64,000 bases of DNA, from NCBI RefSeq assembly GCF_040361195.1, contig NZ_APNE01000015.1; one strand, 5' to 3'. Position 1 is the stretch's first letter. The number at the start of each line of letters is the position of its first letter. Positions 26,458 to 33,762 of the stretch are shown here, piece after piece. The DNA is from Salinisphaera hydrothermalis. Lineage in GTDB: Bacteria > Pseudomonadota > Gammaproteobacteria > Nevskiales > Salinisphaeraceae. Made by a program: the position numbers and the translations under genes. Under the pieces are notes generated by a model. It searched no databases. It was not told the origin of the DNA and saw only the letters and a program-made list of their open reading frames with translations.

Positions 26458-27015
26458 ATGCATCACTTCGACGCGCTCGGCGGCCTTACGCCGCGTTTTC
26501 TTGCGCGTCTTGCCGGCCCGGGATGGTGGCTGACAGATACCACAGACGAAGTCCTGATCGAGGCTCAATGCGTGATTGACGAAGCTGCCGTGGCAACGCT
26601 GGCACGTCGAGAGGGTCATCATGTCGCTTTCGAAAAAGCGGACCAGCATCCACGCGCGGGTCAGCCCCAGCACCGGCTTGCCGTCGTCGGACAGCGGCAC
26701 TTGATCCAGATACAGCCGATACGCACTCACCACCGACTGCATCCGGTCACGATTGGGATGCGCCGACAACGACAGATAGATGTTATAGAACAGCGACGAA
26801 TGAATATTGGGCAGCCAGGTCACGTACCAGTCGGTCGAGAACGGAAGCATGCCCTTGGGCGGCGATTCGCCGTGAATTTCCTTGTACAGATTGATCAGCC
26901 GACGCCGACTGATACCGGTTTCGGTCTGCAGCACTTGAAGCCGTGCGCCAAGCTGGATCATCTCAATCGCCAGGCTGATCTGACGCCCCTCGTCGATAAC
27001 GCTCTTCTCTACCAT
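26455..27015 (-). CDS. flhC: Flagellar transcriptional activator FlhC
   Basis: FlhC forms the FlhD4C2 master activator of flagellar class II genes. The 186-residue product starts MVEKSVIDEGRQISLAIEMI and contains LQVLQTETGISRRRLINLYK and KGMLPFSTDWYVTWLPNIHS. Four zinc-ligand Cys sit in two pairs (CQRCHG and CGIC). The C-terminal tail is basic (GKTRKKTRRK). The frame extends 101 codons upstream, but only over flhD. GGGGGG precedes the chosen ATG. The stop codon TAG is shared with the end of the inserted repeat. Length is near the usual 192. Confidence 0.95.
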   Translation of the reverse strand: MVEKSVIDEGRQISLAIEMIQLGARLQVLQTETGISRRRLINLYKEIHGESPPKGMLPFSTDWYVTWLPNIHSSLFYNIYLSLSAHPNRDRMQSVVSAYRLYLDQVPLSDDGKPVLGLTRAWMLVRFFESDMMTLSTCQRCHGSFVNHALSLDQDFVCGICQPPSRAGKTRKKTRRKAAERVEVMH

Positions 27016-27046
27016 CTTGCCCCCCAAGTAATCGGCAGCGGGCCGA

Positions 27047-27556
27047 TCAGCCGTTTGGTCCGTCGGCCTCCCGACGCTCGCGTGACACCCCATCATCGTC
27101 CGCTCGATCCTCGGCACGTCGTGCGCCCTGGCGACGATCGTGCGCGCCGCGTCGCTCGCCCTGACGGCGTTCGACGCCGGCAGGCGGCCCCATATCCTCA
27201 ATCCGTCGATCGCCTTGACGTCGCTCCTCGCGGCGACGATCGTTCGCGGCCCGACGCTCGTTGCTGCCAAGCAGAATCGCGGCATGAACCTGACGCAAGC
27301 TGTCGTCTGCGGTCGCACGAACCAGCGAATGCAACTGGTCTGCGTCCTCGAGCGAAAAATGACAGAGCAACTGATTGCAACGCGCCAAGCGAGCCAACTC
27401 CGACACGGGGATCCGACTGAGCAAGTCGGCCATTTCGTCGTCGATTTTGAGACGAAACATGGCGGCTTCGCGATCCGTGTTGATCAAACGCTGCATCAGC
27501 AACAGATACGACAGATTAACCTCGCGGATATCGTCGAGTAGATGATCGGTTTCCAA
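27047..27556 (-). CDS. flhD: Flagellar transcriptional activator FlhD with charged C-terminal extension
   Basis: FlhD is the partner of FlhC. Residues 1-97 align without gaps to enteric FlhD, including DIREVNLSYLLLMQRLI, AAMFRLKIDDEMADLL and CNQLLCHFSL. The start is TTG (complement of 27554-27556), supported by GAGGT about six bases upstream and by exact alignment to the family N-terminus. The protein is 169 residues rather than about 116. Beyond residue 100 it continues with a strongly charged tail of repeated Arg-Arg and Asp-Arg-Arg units (ERRAANDRRREERRQGDRR and on). This tail has no counterpart in E. coli FlhD and is probably disordered. Confidence 0.94.
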   Translation of the reverse strand: METDHLLDDIREVNLSYLLLMQRLINTDREAAMFRLKIDDEMADLLSRIPVSELARLARCNQLLCHFSLEDADQLHSLVRATADDSLRQVHAAILLGSNERRAANDRRREERRQGDRRIEDMGPPAGVERRQGERRGAHDRRQGARRAEDRADDDGVSRERREADGPNG

Positions 27557-27723
27557 TTGGCACCTCGTGCTTCGACGTCATGCCACCCATCGCCATCGAC
27601 AGGTGCTCGAACGCCGCCCCCCTGTGTGACGAGATACACGCCCCGAGTTTCGAAAGCGTTACAGCGCGTCACGGTGTACGAGCAAGCAGGCATGTCCTTA
27701 TGCTGCTGTTCACGGACGATTAA

Positions 27724-27751
27724 GTTATGGGAATAAACTAAACGAGGTCAA
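27724..27751 (-). promoter_or_regulatory. Putative flhDC promoter with upstream AT-rich tract
   Basis: On the minus strand TTGACC (27746-27751) and CATAAC (27724-27729) are separated by 16 bases and lie about 170 bases upstream of flhD. The 27752-27792 stretch just upstream is the most AT-rich DNA in the region and could act as an UP element. The rest of the 236-bp flhD upstream gap is a long untranslated leader with no obvious gene. flhDC promoters are usually heavily regulated; no specific operator was recognised. Confidence 0.35.
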
Positions 27752-27792
27752 AGCCGTTCATCAGGAAATCCGAAAATAAATATTTTTTATAA

Positions 27793-28110
27793 TCAATTTC
27801 GTTCGCTGCCCGCCAGTGCCGCTTGTTCCAATTCATAAACCCACGCCAAAAGTTCCGCGACCGCGACATACAACGAGGGCGGTATTTGGGCATCGAGATC
27901 TATTTGCGCCAAAAGTCGTACGAGCTCGGGCTCGCCGTGTACGGGGAGGTCGTGCGCCTTAGCGCGCGCAATAATCGCGTCTGCGATATCCCCATATCCC
28001 TTCGCCACCACCCGCGGCGCATCGTCATGGGTCTCGTAGCGCAGAGCCACGGCCTGACGGCGATCGATTGGTGCGCCGGGCGCATCGCCCTCCGGTGGTT
28101 CCCCGCTCAT
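27793..28110 (-). CDS. FhlB-like protein (stand-alone FlhB C-terminal domain)
   Basis: The 105-residue protein matches only the cytoplasmic C-terminal part of FlhB/YscU proteins. It has AVALRYETHDDAPRVVAKGY, IIARAKAHDLPVHGEPELVR and AQIPPSLYVAVAELLAWVYE. It lacks the membrane segments and the NPTH cleavage site. Such stand-alone homologues (FhlB, YlqH type) occur next to fliK-like genes in many bacteria and may substitute for cleaved FlhBC. Its start overlaps the upstream fliK-like gene by four bases, linking the two functionally. Confidence 0.85.
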   Translation of the reverse strand: MSGEPPEGDAPGAPIDRRQAVALRYETHDDAPRVVAKGYGDIADAIIARAKAHDLPVHGEPELVRLLAQIDLDAQIPPSLYVAVAELLAWVYELEQAALAGSERN

Positions 28111-29108
28111 GCCGCCGGCTCGGTGACCAGACGAACGGACGACGCATTCAAGCCAGCATCCCGCAAACGTCGGCGCAACGTCTCCAGATCGGCCGCGATC
28201 AGCGCGCGCCCGGCGCCGGGCTCTGCCCAGGCCGCAACGCTGATGCGATCGCCCGCCAATCGCAATTTGGCTTCAAACGCGCCGATACCCGGCAGATCCA
28301 ACGATAGCGACGTGGTGACGGGCGCGCTCCGGTCGGTCTCCGTCGCGTCCTCCTCGCGACGTTCGACCGTCCAGCGCATGGGCGCATCGACCCAGGCCTC
28401 GCCCTGCCACTGAAACACACCGCTGGCCAGCAGCTCGATCTGTTGTCGTACCAGGGGCGCGAGTTTCGGGTCGATGGGCCCGGTCGCGGCGGTCGATGCG
28501 CCGGCTCCGTGGCTATTTTGGCCTGCCCCCTGATCGCTCGCACCGCGGGCGTGTACCAGTCGAACCTGCGGCTCATCACTCAGGCGCGCTCGCGGCAATT
28601 GGCCCCGCACCCAAGCTGCCAGATGTGATTCATAGAACAATCCGCTCTGGGTCACCTGCTGTGCCAGAACGCCTGCAAGCGTCGCGGGCCGAGGCACGCC
28701 GGCTGACAACGGCTGAGCCGCGGTCACCGCCGAGGATCCCCGTCCCGGGCCCAAATCGGCTAAAAGACGCGCCAGCGCCCCACCGGCACGCGATAGATGC
28801 AGCTCGGCCGAGCGTCCGCTGCTACCGGGCTCCGAGGTGATCGAGCGGGCGAATTCGCGAGCATTCGCGGCATCCGTCGCGGTCCCGCGTACGCTGGCTC
28901 CGCTCGCCGCACGGACCGAGCCGGCGCTACTTTCGCGCCCCGGGTAAGCAGGCGTTCCGCGCTGAGCCAGCGGCGACATTTCACCGCTGACCGGCCGCAA
29001 GCCCGACAGCGGCGCCTGGGCAGCGCGTGCGCCGACGCGCGCGACATCCCCGGCCCGCCCCAGCACCTGCGGCAGCAGGGTATCCAGAATCGGCGTAATG
29101 GTGCCCAA
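28107..29108 (-). CDS. FliK-like hook-length control family protein
   Basis: The 333-residue product has a low-complexity Ala/Arg/Ser/Gly-rich N-terminal half. A C-terminal region (about 215-330) resembles the Flg_hook domain of FliK, with ELLASGVFQWQGEAWVDAPM, LSLDLPGIGAFEAKLRLAGD and ETLRRRLRDAGL. The assigned start is a TTG at 29108 with no clear Shine-Dalgarno site, and a GTG about 14 codons in is an alternative. An upstream in-frame stop rules out a longer form. It is coupled to the FhlB-like gene and follows fliT. Whether it is the main FliK or a paralogue cannot be told from this window. Confidence 0.72.
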   Translation of the reverse strand: MGTITPILDTLLPQVLGRAGDVARVGARAAQAPLSGLRPVSGEMSPLAQRGTPAYPGRESSAGSVRAASGASVRGTATDAANAREFARSITSEPGSSGRSAELHLSRAGGALARLLADLGPGRGSSAVTAAQPLSAGVPRPATLAGVLAQQVTQSGLFYESHLAAWVRGQLPRARLSDEPQVRLVHARGASDQGAGQNSHGAGASTAATGPIDPKLAPLVRQQIELLASGVFQWQGEAWVDAPMRWTVERREEDATETDRSAPVTTSLSLDLPGIGAFEAKLRLAGDRISVAAWAEPGAGRALIAADLETLRRRLRDAGLNASSVRLVTEPAA

Positions 29109-29120
29109 ATGTGCGCCCGA

Positions 29121-29477
29121 TTAGGCCCGGCCCTGGGTCTCGTAAGCCTGCGCGACGTGCAGACGATGACGCGAATCCGCCATACGCCGACTGAGTTCAG
29201 ACAGCCGGCGATCCAAGCATTCGCGCACTTCTGCCTCCGCGACGCGAATCTCGCCGATCAAGCCTAGTTTGCGGTCGTTGGCACCATCGGACAGAGTGAC
29301 GTCCAGTTCGGCATCGGCCAGCGCTTCCATCGCGCTGACGTAGGCGGTCTGGAGCTCGAGCAGCCGGTCCCAGTCGGCCGCGCGCGCGTAGTGCTGCATC
29401 ATCCGACTGTAGTCGCGAATCGCCTCGTAGCGATCGAGAATATCGTGGTCGGCAGGTGGTCCCCATTGCTCTCCCAT
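29121..29477 (-). CDS. fliT: Flagellar export chaperone FliT-like protein
   Basis: The 118-residue, helix-rich product (start MGEQWGPPADHDILDRYEAI) matches the size and pattern of FliT. FliT is the chaperone for the cap protein FliD and, in enterics, an FlhDC antagonist. It shows YEAIRDYSRMMQHYARAADW near the N-terminus and an IRVAEAEVRECLDRRLSELS helix later. GAGGTGG precedes the ATG at 29477; the frame is open 13 codons further but overlaps fliS. FliT sequences diverge strongly, so fliD-fliS-fliT order is the main support. Confidence 0.82.
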   Translation of the reverse strand: MGEQWGPPADHDILDRYEAIRDYSRMMQHYARAADWDRLLELQTAYVSAMEALADAELDVTLSDGANDRKLGLIGEIRVAEAEVRECLDRRLSELSRRMADSRHRLHVAQAYETQGRA

Positions 29478-29487
29478 GTCGTCCACC

Positions 29488-29868
29488 TCAGCCGATCTGT
29501 TTCCAGGCCGACGCAATATCTTCCAGTAAACGCTCGACTTCCGCGATCGCCTCGCCGTCGCCCCGCAGATTGGCGTGGATCAGGCGGCGGATCATGTAGT
29601 CGTACAACGAATCGAGTCGCTCGGCGAGCTCGCCGCCACGCTCCATGTCCAGCGCGTCACGCAAGCCGCGCTCGATGATATCGATCGCCTTGGACAGCGC
29701 CAGACCGCGCGCCGGCACATCGCCGGCCGCCAGAGCAAAGCCGGCTTTGCGCAGTGCCGCGAGCGCGCCATCGAACAGCATTACGATCAACTGGTGCGGC
29801 GACGCGCTCATCGCCTTGCTGGTCAGGCCCACGTCGGCGTATGCCCGCGCGGCTTGCTGGTTATTCAT
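29488..29868 (-). CDS. fliS: Flagellin export chaperone FliS
   Basis: FliS binds the C-terminus of flagellin and prevents premature polymerisation. The 126-residue product has the family pattern SPHQLIVMLFDGALAALRKA near residues 23-42. It also has DMERGGELAERLDSLYDYMI and a C-terminal EVERLLEDIASAWKQI. It lies between fliD and fliT. No flagellin gene (fliC) is in the window. Confidence 0.96.
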   Translation of the reverse strand: MNNQQAARAYADVGLTSKAMSASPHQLIVMLFDGALAALRKAGFALAAGDVPARGLALSKAIDIIERGLRDALDMERGGELAERLDSLYDYMIRRLIHANLRGDGEAIAEVERLLEDIASAWKQIG

Positions 29869-29906
29869 GAGGGTTTACTCGTACGGATCGGAAGCCTCGA
29901 AGAACA

Positions 29907-31343
29907 TCAGCCCTTCGAGGAAGAAGAGTTGTTGAGTTGTGACAGCTGAGTCGTCAGATAGGATTGCGTCGAATTCAGGCTCGACATCAAAGAGTCCAGC
30001 TGCACGAACTGCTGGCGATACCGCGCGACGGTATCGTCGATCGTGCTCTGCATGTCCTTGATGCGCTTGTTGACGTCATCGATGCTGTTCTGGATGCCGT
30101 CACTCGCGGTTTTCAGAACGCCGTTGTCGCCCGTCATACGATCGATCGTGGCCGACAGTGTGCCGGCGACGCCGTCGTTGGTCGCGCTCTTGCTCGGATC
30201 GCCCGAGAACAACTGGGCCACGCCGCGCGGGTCGGTGTTGAGCGCCGAATCGAGCTTGCTCTCATCCTCGATCTTGAGCGTGCCATCGCTCTGCAGCGAG
30301 ATGCCGACATCGCTAAGCACTGCCAGACTGTTCCCGGTCACCGGCGTGTTCAAAGCCTGGGTCAGCTGCGACGAGACCGATTGCGCGGTGGAATCGCCCA
30401 ACAGAACGCCGTTGCTGGATGCACTCGAGCCGTTGTAGGCGGTCAGCGCGCTCTCACGCGAGTGATAGCTGTTGTACGCCGATACGAAATTCGTGATCGC
30501 GCTCTTGATGGTGCCGTCGTCGCGCGTGGTCGTGACCTGATTGGCACTGGTCGTGGTCGCGTTAAGCGTGAGCGTGACGCCCTGGATCGCGTTGTCGACC
30601 GTATTGCTGCTCCGGGTGATGTTGATCCCGTTGACCGACAGCTTCGCGTCCTGGGCGGCGACGGTTTGCGTCATGGTGCCCGAGCTGGTGCTGCTGTCGT
30701 AGCTGAGCAGATTCGCCAACGGCGTGCCGGAGGCCCCGCTCGCATCGGTCGCCGAAACCGTGATCTGGTTGCTGGTGCCGCTTGCATCGGAAGACAGCAC
30801 GAGCCGATACGGCGTGGAACTGCCATCGTTGATGATCGAGGCCGAAACGCCGGCATCGGCATTGTTGATGGCGTCGCGAATGTCCTCGAGCGAACTGCTG
30901 CCGTTGGCGAGATCGATCTTGACCGGGGCATTGCTACCCGTGGTAATCGAGATCGTGCCGCCAGCGCCGATATTGGACGTCTTGTCCGCGACCGGCGAGG
31001 CCACCAGCGATTGCGCCTGCGCCAACTGCGACACCGACACGTCATAGCCGCCGGGCACTGCATCCGTGGTGCTGGTCGCCGTCACGGCGCTACCCGACAC
31101 ACTGACCTTGGTGGAGTTGTAAAGACTCGGATCGTTAAGCTTGTCCGCCGCCGACTGCAGGCTCTTCACCGAGCTGGTCAGCGTGCCATAGGCCGACAAC
31201 TGGGCGTTAAAGCTGGATTCCTGTGTTTGCAGCGGCTGAAGCCGGCCCTCTTCGGACGACTTCAGACTGTCCAGCAGCGAACTCAGATCCAGGCCTGAGC
31301 CCACACCGAGTGAAGAGATCGATGGAGTAGAAGAACTGGACAT
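29907..31343 (-). CDS. fliD: Flagellar filament cap protein FliD (HAP2)
   Basis: FliD caps the growing filament and guides flagellin insertion. The 478-residue product begins MSSSSTPSISSLGVGSGLDL with the family's GVGSGLD motif. It has a coiled-coil start (LLDSLKSSEEGRLQPLQTQE) and a Ser/Thr/Asn/Ala-rich middle. It ends YRQQFVQLDSLMSSLNSTQS and LTTQLSQLNN, as is typical. AAGGAG lies nine bases upstream of the chosen ATG. A FliA-type promoter lies 61 bases upstream, and fliS follows. Confidence 0.96.
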   Translation of the reverse strand: MSSSSTPSISSLGVGSGLDLSSLLDSLKSSEEGRLQPLQTQESSFNAQLSAYGTLTSSVKSLQSAADKLNDPSLYNSTKVSVSGSAVTATSTTDAVPGGYDVSVSQLAQAQSLVASPVADKTSNIGAGGTISITTGSNAPVKIDLANGSSSLEDIRDAINNADAGVSASIINDGSSTPYRLVLSSDASGTSNQITVSATDASGASGTPLANLLSYDSSTSSGTMTQTVAAQDAKLSVNGINITRSSNTVDNAIQGVTLTLNATTTSANQVTTTRDDGTIKSAITNFVSAYNSYHSRESALTAYNGSSASSNGVLLGDSTAQSVSSQLTQALNTPVTGNSLAVLSDVGISLQSDGTLKIEDESKLDSALNTDPRGVAQLFSGDPSKSATNDGVAGTLSATIDRMTGDNGVLKTASDGIQNSIDDVNKRIKDMQSTIDDTVARYRQQFVQLDSLMSSLNSTQSYLTTQLSQLNNSSSSKG

Positions 31344-31404
31344 AAACGGCAACTCCTTAACGGCCGCGGCGCTCACGCCGGCGTGATTCTGCAGACTGCC
31401 GGCT

Positions 31405-31431
31405 GTATCGGCGTTCCCGCCGCGAACTTTA
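31405..31431 (-). promoter_or_regulatory. Sigma-28 (FliA) promoter of fliDST
   Basis: On the minus strand TAAA (31428-31431), a 15-base spacer and GCCGATAC (31405-31412) match TAAA-N15-GCCGATAA at 11 of 12 positions, the best fit in the window. It lies 61 bases upstream of the fliD ATG. Confidence 0.85.
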
Positions 31432-31471
31432 GGGGTTGGTGATCATTCGAACCCCGCCAGAATGCCGGGAA

Positions 31472-31876
31472 TCAGGAACCGTCGGTCGATAGATAACGAC
31501 CCTTTCTCGGCCGCTTTTCGCCGCGTGGGCACGCTGTACCTGCGCTGGACAACGTGCTCCCGTGCGCCCCACGACAGATATGTTCACCGGGCGGCTTGCC
31601 GTCATATCCGGGCAACCGGTAGCCATCCGGGCGATAGTTACTGGGCCAGTGTTCCAGTTCCGGACGGATATCGATTCCGATCTCGGGGTAATACGGGATT
31701 TGCGGCGTCGCGCCGCCCGGCCATGGGCCGCGATGCGATCGCTCGTGACCAGCCGGCGGCGATGCTGACGGCTCATGCGCGCTCGCGGCGAACGCGCACG
31801 CCGCGAAGGCGACCACCCAGGCGCCGCGGCAGGCGAGGCGAGCGAGCGATATCTGGTGTGGCAGGCTCCGATACAT
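31472..31876 (-). CDS. Small secreted protein of unknown function, possible sigma-28 target
   Basis: No family was recognised. From the ATG at 31876 the product is 134 residues. It has a signal peptide (hydrophobic AWVVAFAACAFAASAHE near residues 19-35), a His/Pro/Gly-rich segment and an IPYYPEIGIDIRPELEHWPS stretch. The C-terminus is basic and has two Cys. A perfect FliA -10 (GCCGATAA) lies directly before the ATG, so the transcript would be nearly leaderless. Its stop is about 40 bases from the fliD promoter. A start at 31927 would bury the signal peptide and is less likely. Codon use looks ordinary for the region. Confidence 0.55.
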   Translation of the reverse strand: MYRSLPHQISLARLACRGAWVVAFAACAFAASAHEPSASPPAGHERSHRGPWPGGATPQIPYYPEIGIDIRPELEHWPSNYRPDGYRLPGYDGKPPGEHICRGAHGSTLSSAGTACPRGEKRPRKGRYLSTDGS

Positions 31877-31884
31877 GCTGCACT

Positions 31885-31911
31885 TTATCGGCCGAGCCGA
31901 TGCCCGCTTGA
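31885..31911 (-). promoter_or_regulatory. Sigma-28-like promoter before the secreted orphan
   Basis: On the minus strand TCAA (31908-31911), a 15-base spacer and a perfect GCCGATAA (31885-31892) match 11 of 12 FliA consensus positions. The -10 ends eight bases before the ATG at 31876. Transcription would therefore start at or next to the start codon, or the gene starts elsewhere. Confidence 0.55.
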
Positions 31912-31913
31912 GT

Positions 31914-32339
31914 TCAATCTTCGTCATGGTTCGACGTATCCCGGCGACCGGCACGCCAGTCACGCAGCGATTCGCGCCGGCGCGACGCCGTAGCCGGCGC
32001 GAACAGGCCGGAGACACCGCGCCCGATCGTCCGGTTCACGCCACGCAATCGCCGGTACAAATCCGCGCCCGCCGGCCAGCCGAATCGTCCTGCCAGCGAA
32101 CGATGCGCCTGTTCCACACTGCGCGTACCGCTATCGACCGCCTGCTCCACACCGCGCTGACGGCGCCGGAAACGCCCGCGCGCCGTCTCTAGCACAGCGG
32201 CTTCGACCTGAAATGCACGCAAACGTCGTAGATCGGATTCGGCGCGACTCAGGCGCCGTTCGAGGCCGGCACCGCGCCGTGCGAGCCAGGCCAGTGCCGC
32301 GGCCAACCCAAGCAAAAGAACGAAAACCAGGACTGCCAT
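31914..32339 (-). CDS. Membrane-anchored protein of unknown function
   Basis: No family was recognised. The 141-residue product has one N-terminal membrane segment (MAVLVFVLLLGLAAALAWLA). A charged, Arg-rich, largely helical region follows (LERRLSRAESDLRRLRAFQV), then a basic low-complexity tail ending HDED. The topology suggests a small inner-membrane protein with a cytoplasmic helical domain. It lies seven bases downstream of another small membrane-anchored protein, so the two are probably co-transcribed. The intergenic gap to the secreted orphan is 37 bases. Confidence 0.55.
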   Translation of the reverse strand: MAVLVFVLLLGLAAALAWLARRGAGLERRLSRAESDLRRLRAFQVEAAVLETARGRFRRRQRGVEQAVDSGTRSVEQAHRSLAGRFGWPAGADLYRRLRGVNRTIGRGVSGLFAPATASRRRESLRDWRAGRRDTSNHDED

Positions 32340-32346
32340 GACGCCG

Positions 32347-32730
32347 TCACGATCCGCTGGGATGAAACACGTTGACTTCGGCGGCCACCGAACGCTCGGC
32401 CAGCACCTGTTTGACCTGAGTCGCCGCCTCGTCGTACACGCGCCGCCGGATCAGCCGCGGCGCCACGCCGCTCAGGGCACCAATCCAACGCGAGTGTTCG
32501 CGGGCCAGTGCCATCGGCTCAGTCAGCTCGATCACGATACGGCTGCCGCCGATTTCGGCCATGAGGCTTTCGAACTCGCGATCCTCGATCTGCAAATCGC
32601 GGCCGAGGCGCGCGACCTCGGCTTCGAGAATCGCCAAGCGCTGCTGCGCCTGACCGAGCCGCACCGCCAGAAAACCAACCACGACAAAGGCGACGATCAC
32701 CAGGGCCAGAAGCCAGATCATGTTGCTCAC
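32347..32730 (-). CDS. Membrane-anchored coiled-coil protein of unknown function
   Basis: No family was recognised. The 127-residue product has an N-terminal membrane segment (about residues 5-25, MIWLLALVIVAFVVVGFLAV). A short coiled coil follows (QAQQRLAILEAEVARLGRDL), then a mixed helical/strand region ending VAAEVNVFHPSGS. The C-terminal part looks folded and conserved rather than low-complexity. It starts a three-gene set of small proteins running toward fliD; a link to motility is inference from position only. Confidence 0.6.
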   Translation of the reverse strand: MSNMIWLLALVIVAFVVVGFLAVRLGQAQQRLAILEAEVARLGRDLQIEDREFESLMAEIGGSRIVIELTEPMALAREHSRWIGALSGVAPRLIRRRVYDEAATQVKQVLAERSVAAEVNVFHPSGS

Positions 32731-32827
32731 CCGACCTTGTCAATGCACGATGTCAGTGTGCGTCGCGCCCCGGTAAGTCGCAAGCGTACGGTCGGGTCGA
32801 CAACGGCTAGGGCCCCGCCCGGCAACC

Positions 32828-32877
32828 TAGGGCGTGTCGTCATGAGAGATGCTCGAACGAAACCTCGACAGCCCCTA
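32828..32877. mobile_element. Relic of the inverted-repeat element (46 bp)
   Basis: Between two TA dinucleotides lies a 46-bp remnant. The left end reads GGGCGTGTCGTC, and the right end is the complement of GGGGCTGTCGAGGTTTCGTT. These correspond to the two termini of the 268-bp element with the interior deleted. It sits just upstream of hemD. Confidence 0.6.
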
Positions 32878-32909
32878 AACTCGATTTCAAAGCCTTATCC
32901 AAACCGCGC

Positions 32910-33752
32910 ATGACCGAGTCAGATCCACTCGCCGGGCGCCGCATCGGCATCCCCGAATCGCGACAGCTTGATCTGTTCGCGGACATGCTCGAGCGTCGCG
33001 GCGCGACGGTACGGCGCTGCCCGCTGGTCGATATTCGCGCCGCGCCGGATCCGGCACCGATCCGTGCCTGGGTCGAAGACGTCCTCGCCCATGGCCTGGA
33101 CGACATGATCTGGCTCACCGGCGAAGGCGTACGGCGCCTGCGAGACTTCACCGCGGACGATCCGCCCGCCGAGCGCCAGCGCTTCTGGCAAGCGCTCGGC
33201 GCCGCTCGAACGGTTACGCGTGGGCCGAAGCCGGTACGCGAACTCAAGCAGGACGGTATCGATACGAATCTGCCGGCCACCGCGCCAACCACGGCCGGGG
33301 TGATCGAAGCGCTGTCGCAGGTCGATCTGGCCGGCCATCGCGTCGGCGTACAGCTTTACGGCACCGATCCGAATACACCGCTGATGGATGCCCTCATAGC
33401 GCAGGGCGCCACCGCGCTGCCCGTCGCGCCCTATGTCTATGCCGATCAGGCCGAAAACGCGACGGTGGAGACGTTCATCGAAGCCATCGTGACGGGCGAT
33501 CTGGACGCCGTCGCCTTTACCAGTTCGCCGCAGGTTCGGCGCCTGTTCAAGGTCGCCGCGCGCGGCGAGCGCACCCCGGCGCTGACGTCCGCGTTGGCGC
33601 GCTGTTGCGTGGCCGCGGTCGGCCCGCTGGTGGCCGAGGCGCTGGCCAAGCATGGCGTCGAGACCGATCTCATGCCGGAATCCAACTATTTCATGAAACC
33701 GCTGGTCCGCCGTCTTGTCACGTATTTCGCGGCAAGCGAGCCGGCCGAGTAA
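32910..33752 (+). CDS. hemD: Uroporphyrinogen-III synthase family protein (HemD)
   Basis: HemD closes and rearranges hydroxymethylbilane into uroporphyrinogen III for haem and sirohaem. The 280-residue product has the two-lobed family outline. The first lobe contains IGIPESRQLDLFADMLERRG and MIWLTGEGVRRL. The second contains DAVAFTSSPQVRRLFKVAAR and VAAVGPLVAEALAKHGVETD. It is longer than E. coli HemD (246) and not next to hemC or hemX, so it may be a second copy. It is followed ten bases later by the DUF3429 gene. No strong ribosome site is visible. Confidence 0.82.
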   Translation: MTESDPLAGRRIGIPESRQLDLFADMLERRGATVRRCPLVDIRAAPDPAPIRAWVEDVLAHGLDDMIWLTGEGVRRLRDFTADDPPAERQRFWQALGAARTVTRGPKPVRELKQDGIDTNLPATAPTTAGVIEALSQVDLAGHRVGVQLYGTDPNTPLMDALIAQGATALPVAPYVYADQAENATVETFIEAIVTGDLDAVAFTSSPQVRRLFKVAARGERTPALTSALARCCVAAVGPLVAEALAKHGVETDLMPESNYFMKPLVRRLVTYFAASEPAE

Positions 33753-33762
33753 AGGAGTTCTC

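Noticed and set aside
26192..26458. 88-codon open frame inside repeat copy 1
   Set aside because: It lies within a non-coding inverted-repeat element, lacks a ribosome site, and the frame is shifted relative to copy 2.
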